Shown: positions 39,455 to 45,076 of the stretch, one piece after another
Layout of the letters: every line of letters begins with the position of its first letter
How positions within the stretch are numbered: position 1 is the first letter of the stretch
Position numbers and translations under genes: made by a program
The notes under the pieces: generated by a model
Seen by the model: only the letters and a program-made list of their open reading frames with translations
Told to the model about the DNA's origin: nothing
Databases searched by the model: none
Assembly: GCA_026397205.1 (NCBI GenBank)
Contig: JAPLVH010000025.1
Location: 5,440-50,515, forward strand
DNA length: 45,076 nucleotides
DNA from: Candidatus Berkelbacteria bacterium
GTDB lineage: Bacteria; Patescibacteriota; UBA1384; XYA2-FULL-43-10; CAINNR01
Reading direction: 5' to 3'

Positions 39455-39970
39455 TTAAACTTGTTTGTCGCGATATTGTGCTAAAACACTGACCAACCCT
39501 CGAACATTTCCGGCCAGCACATTGACGATTCCGGAAAGCGGTGAAGCGATTGATCCGACAACCTTGGTGTAAAGTTCTTCACGGCTCGGCAAGATTGACA
39601 GCGCGTTAATCATAGTAACCGGAACAAAAAGTTTGTCAATAATTCCGCCCAAAACCTCAACATTTTCATGCGTTTTGGTGAAATTTTTCACCTCTTTAGC
39701 GCCAGAAACTTCATCGGCTGAAAAAGCAATCGCTAGCGGACGCTTTAGTATTTCGGCATCAACTTCAATTTGATTGCTCGTAAGGGCGATTTTCGCCAGA
39801 GTGTTTTTGACAACAGAAAAACCAACACCTTTCTCTTCAAGCGAATTGCGAAAATTTTCCATCTCTTTCACCGGAAGTCCGGAGTAATCAACAAAAACTG
39901 CTTTTTTGTTCGCAAATTCGGCGAGGAGTTTTTCCAGCATTAACTTTTTTTGGGCTTTTGATTTTGCCAT
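39455..39970 (-). CDS. rplJ: Large ribosomal subunit protein uL10
   Basis: 171 residues, the stalk base. It has the family segments LLAEFANKKAVFVDYSGLPV, MENFRNSLEEKGVGFSVVKN, RPLAIAFSADEVSGAKEV and, near the end, the L12-binding helix AGNVRGLVSVLAQYRDKQ. Preceded by the L10 leader RNA and a strong promoter, so autogenous control by the L10-L12 complex is expected. rplL follows after a 90-bp spacer that contains a CCCACAGGGTCAGCTA mini-repeat. Confidence 0.95.
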   Translation of the reverse strand: MAKSKAQKKLMLEKLLAEFANKKAVFVDYSGLPVKEMENFRNSLEEKGVGFSVVKNTLAKIALTSNQIEVDAEILKRPLAIAFSADEVSGAKEVKNFTKTHENVEVLGGIIDKLFVPVTMINALSILPSREELYTKVVGSIASPLSGIVNVLAGNVRGLVSVLAQYRDKQV

Positions 39971-39993
39971 CGCTCGTTACCTCGCTAGTCCTT

Positions 39994-40101
39994 ACGAATT
40001 TACAAATCTAATCGAAATTACGAATAAAGCCAAATACAAAATTCCTAATTTGTAATTTTTATTCGTACTTTCGTTCTTAGATTTATTCGTAAATTGGTAA
40101 G
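39994..40101. repeat. Inverted repeat in the rplJ leader, family R6
   Basis: TACGAATTTACAAATCTAAT on the left and AGATTTATTCGTAAATTGGTA on the right, with ATTCCTAATTTGTAATTTT between. It lies between the L10 leader and the rplJ start codon. Confidence 0.65.
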
Positions 40102-40200
40102 GAAATAAAAATATCGACGATCATTCCGCCGACAGATCAAGAAATATACTAAAGCTGAATTAATGTCAAAACTTCGACATAAAAATTAGCATTTTTTATA

Positions 40201-40276
40201 TTTCCTGCGCCGGTCTTGTAAGTTTATCCGCCGTAGCTCTGATTTGTCAAAGCAAAGGCGGACCGACGGTCTTTGG
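40201..40276 (-). ncRNA. Ribosomal protein L10 leader
   Basis: Minus strand: CCAAAGACCGTCGGTCCGCC...GGCGGATAAACTTACAAGAC followed by CGGCGCAGGAAAT. This matches the L10(L12)4-binding leader pattern (the AAGAC-n-GGU and final CxGCGCAGG segments), as 5'-UTR of rplJ. It sits 12 bases after the -10 box. Confidence 0.8.
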
Positions 40277-40287
40277 AATATGTTCTT

Positions 40288-40316
40288 ATCTTATCAAAGC
40301 AATTTCTACCTGTCAA
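40288..40316 (-). promoter_or_regulatory. Promoter of rplJ-rplL
   Basis: Minus strand: TTGACA (40311-40316), a 17-bp spacer and TAAGAT (40288-40293). Confidence 0.85.
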
Positions 40317-40386
40317 GCATTATCTACTAAATTATCCGCCAGCATTTTTTCAAAATTCCAATTTTTTTCACCGCACCACGATTAAC

Positions 40387-40424
40387 TCCCTCACTTTGAT
40401 ACACTAGTGTATCAAAGTGAGGGA
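40387..40424. promoter_or_regulatory. 38-bp perfect palindrome, copy 2
   Basis: TCCCTCACTTTGATACACT followed by its exact complement, centred at 40405/40406. Same flank (CGATTAAC) as copy 1. It lies 70 bp upstream of the rplJ -35 box. It differs from copy 1 only at one symmetric pair in the centre (G/C to A/T). Confidence 0.85.
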
Positions 40425-40437
40425 TGATAATCATAAC

Positions 40438-40460
40438 AAAAAAACGCCAACCGATTTGGC
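40438..40460 (-). terminator. Terminator of the 40489-40916 gene
   Basis: Minus strand: GCCAA-atcgg-TTGGC followed by GTTTTTTTG. Confidence 0.55.
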
Positions 40461-40488
40461 TGACGCAACTGAATTGGTGAAACCAATA

Positions 40489-40916
40489 CTACTTCTTGTT
40501 TCGACACGGATTTGCGTCGTCACGCGGATAACCTGCTTTTGTTAGAGCTTTATCCAATTCGGAGATACAGGTTGTACTGTTCAAGTCATCCATTCCAGTA
40601 AGTTCCATTGCGGCCTGACGAATCGCACCAGGATGTTCTCTGAGATATTTCTCCAATTAATATATCCGACAGTAATTCCCGCCATCTCTAACGCTTTTTC
40701 GTAAATCTCCTGACTGTGTTCCTCTAGATACCTGGCAAATTTCCCTCTCGGTTTCGGCAAAACACCATGTTCTTTCATTTGATCACGAAGATTCTTAATT
40801 GGACTGGGTCGCAGCGGGTCAAGAATCGATTTGGCAATTTCCAGCAAAACTATATCCCCTATCTTGCGCAACTCTTCAACAACTTTTTGAATTTGCGGCG
40901 CCGTCGGCTTTCGCAT
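40489..40916 (-). pseudogene. Small orphan gene with a frameshift
   Basis: From ATG 40916 (AAGGAGA upstream) the first frame gives KVVEELRKIGDIVLLEIAK, then GKFARYLEEHSQEIYEKAL, and stops at 40581. The -1 frame continues from about 40656 with EKYLREHPGAIRQAAMELTG, MDDLNSTTCISELDKALTKA and GYPRDDANPCRNKK to TAG 40489. That second part runs exactly to the terminator and its first lines mirror the first half (ARYLEEHSQEIYEKALEMAG), so it is likely the true C-terminus. An in-frame TAA stands just before the joint, so simple slippage does not suffice. Function unknown. Confidence 0.65.
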
Positions 40917-40943
40917 GTCATTCTCCTTGTCGTGGCTAAATAC

Positions 40944-40972
40944 ATCGTATACCATTTTTTAATTTTCGTCAA
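40944..40972 (-). promoter_or_regulatory. Promoter of the small orphan gene
   Basis: Minus strand: TTGACG (40967-40972), a 17-bp spacer and TACGAT (40944-40949). It places the transcription start after the GTG/ATG at 40955, supporting the ATG at 40916. Confidence 0.6.
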
Positions 40973-40973
40973 C

Positions 40974-41003
40974 AAAAACAGCCGAATTTCTTCGGCTGTT
41001 TTT
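40974..41003 (-). terminator. Terminator of rplA
   Basis: Perfect 13-bp stem, AAAAACAGCCGAA-gaaa-TTCGGCTGTTTTT read on the minus strand, working in both directions. Between it and rplA (41010-41065) lies a GAGAACCGTCCCC-type short repeat. Confidence 0.85.
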
Positions 41004-41065
41004 CAGTAGTATTTTCAAAATGTCTTAAAAGTGTGCTCAAAAGAGAACCGTCCCCTATTTTGGGA

Positions 41066-41821
41066 CTATTTTGGGATTTCGATTTGGACGCTTGGCCCCA
41101 TTGTCGAGGTCAGATAGGCCGACAAAACCTTATTTTTCGGCAAAACTTTCAGAAATGCTTCCAAATTTTGTCTAATTTTCTCCGGCCCAAAGGAAATTTT
41201 AGCGATCGCTAAATGGATATTTTTTTCGCCATCCTGTTTGTATTCAACTTTTCCCGAGCGAATTTCTTCCGCTGCCACTTTCGTATCTTCGACTACCGTT
41301 CCCGATTTCGGCGACGGCATTAGTCCACGCGGACCAAGAATTTTTGCCACGCCGGCGAGTTTCGGCATAACTGACGGAGTTGCGATAATCAAATCAAAAT
41401 CAATTTTGTTCGATTTTACTTTGGTCAAAAATTCATCAATATTTTTTTCCGAGATCTCAAAAACTTTTTTCTCTTTCGGTGCGCCAGCCGGCAAAACAAT
41501 CATTCCGCGAATATTTCCAACTGACAAAAAGGCGTGAATTTCAACGGTTGCATCAAATTTTGCAACTGATGTTTCAATTATTTTTTCGATCGCTTCTTGA
41601 GTCGAATATACTTTATTTTTGTCGATTTTCGTTTGGGCGTCCAGATATTTTTTGCCACGCTTTTTAGCTGTGATTTTTTTCTTGGCAACTTTCTTTTCCG
41701 TTTTTTCTTCCTGTGATGCTTCCGCTTTAACTATTTCCTCTTTTGCCTCGGCAACTTCCTGCCGAACCGTCGTCTCATCAATTATTTCCTCCGAAACCAT
41801 CTCCTTAACTCGTTGTCCCAT
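41066..41821 (-). CDS. rplA: Large ribosomal subunit protein uL1 with a charged N-terminal extension
   Basis: 251 residues. Residues from ~55 are canonical uL1: RGKKYLDAQTKIDKNKVYS, KFDATVEIHAFLSVGNIRG, ATPSVMPKLAGVAKILGPRG and LMPSPKSGTVVEDTKVAAEE (the L1 signature). The first ~54 residues are an extra acidic-then-basic coil (EEIIDETTVRQEVAEAKEEI, then KKVAKKKITAKKRG). uL1 forms the mobile stalk at the E site. Unusually, rplK is not beside it. AGGAG lies upstream of the ATG. Confidence 0.95.
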   Translation of the reverse strand: MGQRVKEMVSEEIIDETTVRQEVAEAKEEIVKAEASQEEKTEKKVAKKKITAKKRGKKYLDAQTKIDKNKVYSTQEAIEKIIETSVAKFDATVEIHAFLSVGNIRGMIVLPAGAPKEKKVFEISEKNIDEFLTKVKSNKIDFDLIIATPSVMPKLAGVAKILGPRGLMPSPKSGTVVEDTKVAAEEIRSGKVEYKQDGEKNIHLAIAKISFGPEKIRQNLEAFLKVLPKNKVLSAYLTSTMGPSVQIEIPK

Positions 41822-41880
41822 TTTTATCTCCTAAATTTATTCGTTGTTAGTTATTTGGATCAATTCGTCATCCATTTCTG

Positions 41881-42495
41881 TCAAATTTCTATCGTTGTCC
41901 CCACTAATTTATTTTCCTCAATAAAATTTCTGATAATTTCGTCAACATCTTTCTCTAACATTTTGTCAATTATCGGACGCGCTCGTTTGGAAAATATTCC
42001 CAGAACGAATTCTTTCGCCTCCGGTTTTTCGTAGGGATGTGACGACTCGACGCCGGCAATTTTTTTATCAGAAATTCCAATTCGCAATCGGGTAAAATTA
42101 TCCTCTCCCAGAGAGGTAATTATACTATCCAATCCTTTGTGCCCACCAGAGGAACCCGACAAACGAATTCGCGACATTCCGACCGGCAAATCCAAATCAT
42201 CAGAAACGATAAGTATATCGGCAATATCTATGCCATAAAAATCAACGATTTTCCGAACGGCATCGCCGGACAAATTCATAAATGTCAGCGGTTTAACGAG
42301 TAGAATTTTATCGCCAGAAATTTGTGTCTCGGCAATTTCCGCCTTAAATTTTTTACTGCTGTTAAATTTAAGCATCTCGCCGACCAAATTCAATCGCGGA
42401 TGTTTTGCCAGAAGATCAACAAAATCAAACCCGACATTGTGCCGCGTTCCGACATATTTTTCCCCTGGATTTCCAAGACCAAAAATAATTTTCAT
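41881..42495 (-). CDS. pth: Peptidyl-tRNA hydrolase
   Basis: 204 residues. Frees tRNA from peptides dropped by ribosomes. The active site is complete: FGLGNPGEKYVGTRHNVGF with catalytic His19, VKPLTFMNLSGDAV, ILIVSDDLDLPVGMSRIRLS, and SGGHKGLDSII. The C-terminal stretch to VGTTIEI is a little longer than usual. The ATG directly follows an R3 repeat, with no Shine-Dalgarno. Confidence 0.95.
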   Translation of the reverse strand: MKIIFGLGNPGEKYVGTRHNVGFDFVDLLAKHPRLNLVGEMLKFNSSKKFKAEIAETQISGDKILLVKPLTFMNLSGDAVRKIVDFYGIDIADILIVSDDLDLPVGMSRIRLSGSSGGHKGLDSIITSLGEDNFTRLRIGISDKKIAGVESSHPYEKPEAKEFVLGIFSKRARPIIDKMLEKDVDEIIRNFIEENKLVGTTIEI

Positions 42496-42612
42496 AATTC
42501 AAAAATCAAATATCAAAAATCAAAATGACAAATTAAAATGTAAAAATAGTTCAGCCACGAAGTGGCTACCACAATTTTGATCTTTGATTTTTAATTTTTG
42601 ATTTTTCGATTA
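42494..42612 (-). repeat. Inverted-repeat element, family R3 (copy 3)
   Basis: Arms AATCAAATATCAAAAATC and ATTTTTAATTTTTGATTTTTC, core CAGCCACGAAGTGGCTACCAC. It fills the whole gap between ybaB and pth and abuts the pth ATG. Confidence 0.85.
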
Positions 42613-42915
42613 CATTCCCGGCAATCCCATTCCACCCATCACATCTTTCATTTTTTCCGCCGCCAAGGCCTGTGAACGGGAGATTGCCTGGCTGACAGTA
42701 TTTAAAATTTGTTTCTCCAGCTCTGACTTATTTTCCGGTCGCAAAGATTCGGCGTCGAGTGAAACTTCAACCAAATGCTGTTCACCGTTAAAAACCACAG
42801 TCACCCAGCCGTCGTTACTTTTGGCCTCGATTTCCGTGTCTTTTAATTCTTTCTGAATTTCCCGCGCCTGTTTTTGCAATTTGTAAAGATCCTTCATTTT
42901 TCCAAAATCAACCAT
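42610..42915 (-). CDS. ybaB: YbaB/EbfC nucleoid-associated protein
   Basis: 101 residues. Tweezer-like dimer that binds DNA; YKLQKQAREIQKELKDTEI is the first helix, VTVVFNGEQHLVEVSLD the strands, and ISRSQALAAEKMKDVMGG the last helix, with the usual Gly/Met-rich end. AAAGGAG lies upstream of the ATG. Often paired with dnaX/recR elsewhere; here between pth and an M50-like protease. Confidence 0.9.
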   Translation of the reverse strand: MVDFGKMKDLYKLQKQAREIQKELKDTEIEAKSNDGWVTVVFNGEQHLVEVSLDAESLRPENKSELEKQILNTVSQAISRSQALAAEKMKDVMGGMGLPGM

Positions 42916-42929
42916 AATTTTCTCCTTTC

Positions 42930-43016
42930 GATTTTATTCTGTCATTCCCATGAAGACGGGAATCTACTGATAGTTTTTCACTATTTTGGATCCCCGCCTC
43001 CGCGGGGATGACAAAC
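42930..43016. repeat. Short palindromic repeats between ybaB and the M50 gene
   Basis: CATTCCCATGAAGACGGGAATC and GGATCCCCGCCTCCGCGGGGATGA, two hairpin-forming motifs of a kind common between genes in many bacteria. Confidence 0.6.
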
Positions 43017-43017
43017 A

Positions 43018-43743
43018 TCATCGCCGAAACAAATTTGTCAAAGCAAATAAAATTATAGCAAAAATTGCGCCAATTAGCAAGAGGTTGATAACGGAAAAAA
43101 GCAAAATGCCGAGCCGGTCAACCGGCAAAAGAATTCCCAAGTATTTTGAAACTAAAAGAAAACCGACAGCGATGATAACCAGCGAGATAATCGAATTCAA
43201 AATATCCTGCCGGCTGGGAATCATTGTCACGGCAACGGAAATCGTCAGGTACAACAGCAGAAGATTTCTGACCGAGAGATGAATGACGCTTTTTAATAAA
43301 TTACTGCTGGCAACGATTAAAGAGCTTGATAAATTTTTTGTTGTTGAAATATCAGCGCTGGCGATGTTTAGATGTCGGGATATAAAATAAATTATGACGA
43401 TACCGGCAACCAGTGGCGCCAGCGAGATGATGACTGATCCTAAAATCGGGATTTTTGATTTTCGATGTTTAACATGACCGCCATCTTTATCAAAAAACGA
43501 CATTTCCGTCACTTTAGCGCCGGTGATCAGACAGCCAAAACCATGCGCCAATTCGTGGATGATGACGCCGGGCGCTAAAAAAATCCGATAACGCTCGCCG
43601 AAAATACTTTGCGACAAAAAAAAGTCAATAACATAAGACGAAAAAATCATCACGACAAACAAGATCGCCACCAATTTGTAGTGAGCAAAAACTGTCGGAG
43701 AATAAAATGTGTTGAGTTTTGAGAAATAACGCACAAAATTCAT
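43018..43743 (-). CDS. M50-like integral membrane metalloprotease
   Basis: 241 residues with about six hydrophobic helices. The zinc motif HELAH in GVIIHELAHGFGCLITGAKV (near residue 63) and a following GGHV are as in M50B site-2-protease relatives and DUF3267-type proteins. The usual second zinc motif (NxxPxxxLDG) is not evident: the place where it would lie has LLPVDRLGILL, so the third ligand is uncertain. A role in membrane-protein or regulatory proteolysis is inferred from family. ATG follows an R3 repeat. Confidence 0.75.
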   Translation of the reverse strand: MNFVRYFSKLNTFYSPTVFAHYKLVAILFVVMIFSSYVIDFFLSQSIFGERYRIFLAPGVIIHELAHGFGCLITGAKVTEMSFFDKDGGHVKHRKSKIPILGSVIISLAPLVAGIVIIYFISRHLNIASADISTTKNLSSSLIVASSNLLKSVIHLSVRNLLLLYLTISVAVTMIPSRQDILNSIISLVIIAVGFLLVSKYLGILLPVDRLGILLFSVINLLLIGAIFAIILFALTNLFRR

Positions 43744-43744
43744 A

Positions 43745-43857
43745 GATATAAGTCAAAAATCAAAAATCAAAATGTTGGTCGGCACTCCGTGCTGGGATTT
43801 AATTCTTTTAATCTTTTTCATCTATCATTTTGATTTTTGATATTTGATTTTTGCATT
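43745..43857 (-). repeat. Inverted-repeat element, family R3 (copy 4)
   Basis: AAGTCAAAAATCAAAAATC left, GATTTTTGATATTTGATTTTT right, core GGTCGGCACTCCGTGCTGGG. It fills the gap between prfB and the M50 gene and abuts the latter's ATG. Confidence 0.85.
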
Positions 43858-43858
43858 A

Positions 43859-44872
43859 CTAGTTCTTGACCTCGGCTTCCAACAACCCCTCAATCCCACC
43901 GGCCAGCACCGCTTCCGGATTTGATGATTCAAAATTCGTCCGATGATCTTTGACCAATTTGTACGGATGAAGTATATACGACCGAATTTGACTTCCCCAC
44001 TCCGGCTCGGCCGACTCGCCCCGAAGTTCGGAAATTTTTTCTTTATGTTGATCCTCGAGCATTTTTGCCAGTCGGGCCGAAAGTACCGACATCGCCGCCG
44101 CTTTATTTTGAAGTTGCGACCGCTCGTTTTGACAAATGGCGACAATTCCGGTTGGAATGTGAGTAATTCGAACGGCGGAATCGGTGGTGTTGACGCTCTG
44201 GCCGCCGTGCCCACCGGCACGAAAAGTATCAATTTTAATTTCTGAAGCCGGAATTTCCAATTTGTCAAGTGGCGAAATTTTCGGCATCACCTCAACCAAA
44301 GAGAACGAGGTCTGGCGCAAATCCTTGGCATTAAACGGCGACTGGCGAACCAAGCGGTGAACGCCGGTTTCTCTTTTCATCCGACCGTAAGCGTAATTTC
44401 CATCAATTTCCAAAGTCGCCGATTTAACGCCGGCGATTTGACCCGGAGTCTGATTTAAGATTTTCGCCTCGAAATCATTATTTTCCGCGAATCGCAGATA
44501 CATTTTTAGAAGCATTTCCGTCCAATCCTGTGCGTCATCGCCGCCGGCGCCGGAATAAAAGTTAATAATCGCCGAATGATCGTCGTACTTGCCGGAAAAA
44601 TAAGTTAGAATTTCCAGCTTTTTAATTTCGCTTTCGATGATTTCTTGTTCGTCATCACCGGCAATTTCAACTAATTCTTCAAGATCGGTAACTTTCTTGA
44701 TTTCATTTTTTAGATTCTTTAGTTCTTTAGTTCTCTCGTTTGCCATTTCTTGATTGTTCCAAAACCCCTCCGATTGCATTTCGGTTTCAATTTCACGGAC
44801 TCTATTTTCTTTTTCAGCAATTTTCAGAGTTGATTTCAACTCGGCAATTTTCTTTTCCAAATCCATAATCAT
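43859..44872 (-). CDS. prfB: Peptide chain release factor 2
   Basis: 337 residues. Reads UGA and UAA stops: the tripeptide SPF is in RQSPFNAKDLRQTSF and the peptidyl-hydrolysis motif GGQ is in RAGGHGGQSVNTTDSAVRIT near residue 220. Helical N-terminal domain (AELKSTLKIAEKENRVREIE). There is no internal +1 frameshift site such as CTTTGAC near the start, so the usual autoregulation is absent or the N-terminus is shorter. Presence of RF2 argues against UGA reassignment. Start ATG 44872 or 44866. Confidence 0.95.
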   Translation of the reverse strand: MIMDLEKKIAELKSTLKIAEKENRVREIETEMQSEGFWNNQEMANERTKELKNLKNEIKKVTDLEELVEIAGDDEQEIIESEIKKLEILTYFSGKYDDHSAIINFYSGAGGDDAQDWTEMLLKMYLRFAENNDFEAKILNQTPGQIAGVKSATLEIDGNYAYGRMKRETGVHRLVRQSPFNAKDLRQTSFSLVEVMPKISPLDKLEIPASEIKIDTFRAGGHGGQSVNTTDSAVRITHIPTGIVAICQNERSQLQNKAAAMSVLSARLAKMLEDQHKEKISELRGESAEPEWGSQIRSYILHPYKLVKDHRTNFESSNPEAVLAGGIEGLLEAEVKN

Positions 44873-44908
44873 ATTTTATCACATTTGACACTCATTTCCT
44901 TGAAAATG

Positions 44909-44944
44909 AAAAAATCCCCAATGACAGATCATCGAGGATTTTTT
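44909..44944. terminator. Bidirectional terminator
   Basis: AAAAAATCC with GGATTTTTT, loop of 18 bases, T-runs both ways. It most likely ends the minus-strand gene that enters from the right edge. Confidence 0.7.
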
Positions 44945-45016
44945 CTATGCTACAGGACAAAGATAAATCTTTGAACCCTATAAGCCAAAATATAATTAAG
45001 AATGTAGAATTATGAA

Positions 45017-45076
45017 TTAAGAATAAAAATCCCACATCTCTTTGATTGCCAACCACCTATTATTTGCCGTTTTGCT
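45017..45076 (-). CDS. C-terminal fragment of a gene cut by the right edge
   Basis: The minus strand is open from the edge to TAA 45017, giving 19 residues (SKTANNRWLAIKEMWDFYS). The tail looks like real protein and is followed by a degraded R1-type repeat (44993-45030) and a terminator. Too short to identify. Confidence 0.4.
   Translation of the reverse strand, partial: SKTANNRWLAIKEMWDFYS

Noticed and set aside
44700-44872. Programmed +1 frameshift in prfB
   Set aside because: The frame is continuous from ATG 44872 and no CTTTGAC-type site is present.
1-45076. CRISPR array, rRNA genes, tRNA genes, insertion-sequence transposase, integrase or phage genes
   Set aside because: No regularly spaced identical repeats with unique spacers, no rRNA stretches, and no transposase or phage-like protein was recognised. 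tRNA genes were looked for only by eye, so one could be missed.

Overview
The window reads as a contiguous piece of a small, AT-leaning bacterial chromosome of the Candidate Phyla Radiation (Patescibacteria) type. This is inferred from gene content and style, not from a marker tree. The signs are a division block (rpsU, yqeY, ybeY, dgkA, ftsA, ftsZ), a B12-dependent class II ribonucleotide reductase fed by B12 salvage genes, a sigma-region-4/HARE-HTH-like regulator, paired VirD4/TraG-like ATPases without a visible secretion channel, long charged extensions on L7/L12 and L1, and intergenic spaces packed with AT-rich imperfect palindromes. UGA acts as a stop and RF2 is present, so the standard bacterial code applies.

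Layout. 1-4.7 kb (+): translation and cell division genes. 4.7-6.2 kb: a small GC-richer orphan gene on the minus strand, an unknown gene, and a possible small RNA. 6.3-11.8 kb (+): nrdR-nrdJ-cobA, then a cobalamin riboswitch controlling a DUF4430 lipoprotein-like or membrane-anchored protein, an ECF-S-like membrane protein and thioredoxin. This is a coherent B12 capture, adenosylation and dNTP synthesis set. 12-21.5 kb (+): a UvrD-type helicase-nuclease, a ~430-nt structured RNA, rmuC, a broken polysaccharide deacetylase, an RluD-type pseudouridine synthase, a ribbon-helix-helix/nucleotidyltransferase fusion and secDF. 21.8-22.15 kb: another structured RNA unit. 22.8-36.5 kb (-): an accessory block with two paralogous membrane-anchored ATPases, three regulator or unknown genes between them, and an operon of membrane, acidic and unknown proteins. 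36.7-45 kb (-): tgt, rplJL, rplA, pth, ybaB, an M50-like protease and prfB.

The most unusual signals are non-coding. (1) Three loci share one long promoter module and drive terminator-bounded structured transcripts without convincing ORFs. (2) An 18-bp motif sits 22-23 bp upstream of the -35 box of two different promoters in the accessory block, one of them the promoter of a multi-HTH regulator. (3) Two 38-bp perfect palindromes differ only by symmetric central changes. (4) Several families of 100-130-bp inverted-repeat elements abut start codons that lack a Shine-Dalgarno sequence, and pieces of them also appear in frame inside tgt, the helicase and the end of ybeY. Three genes look frameshifted (deacetylase, a small gene at 40.5-40.9 kb, and the C-terminus of the 692-residue membrane protein). 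Whether these are biology or assembly errors cannot be settled from one sequence.
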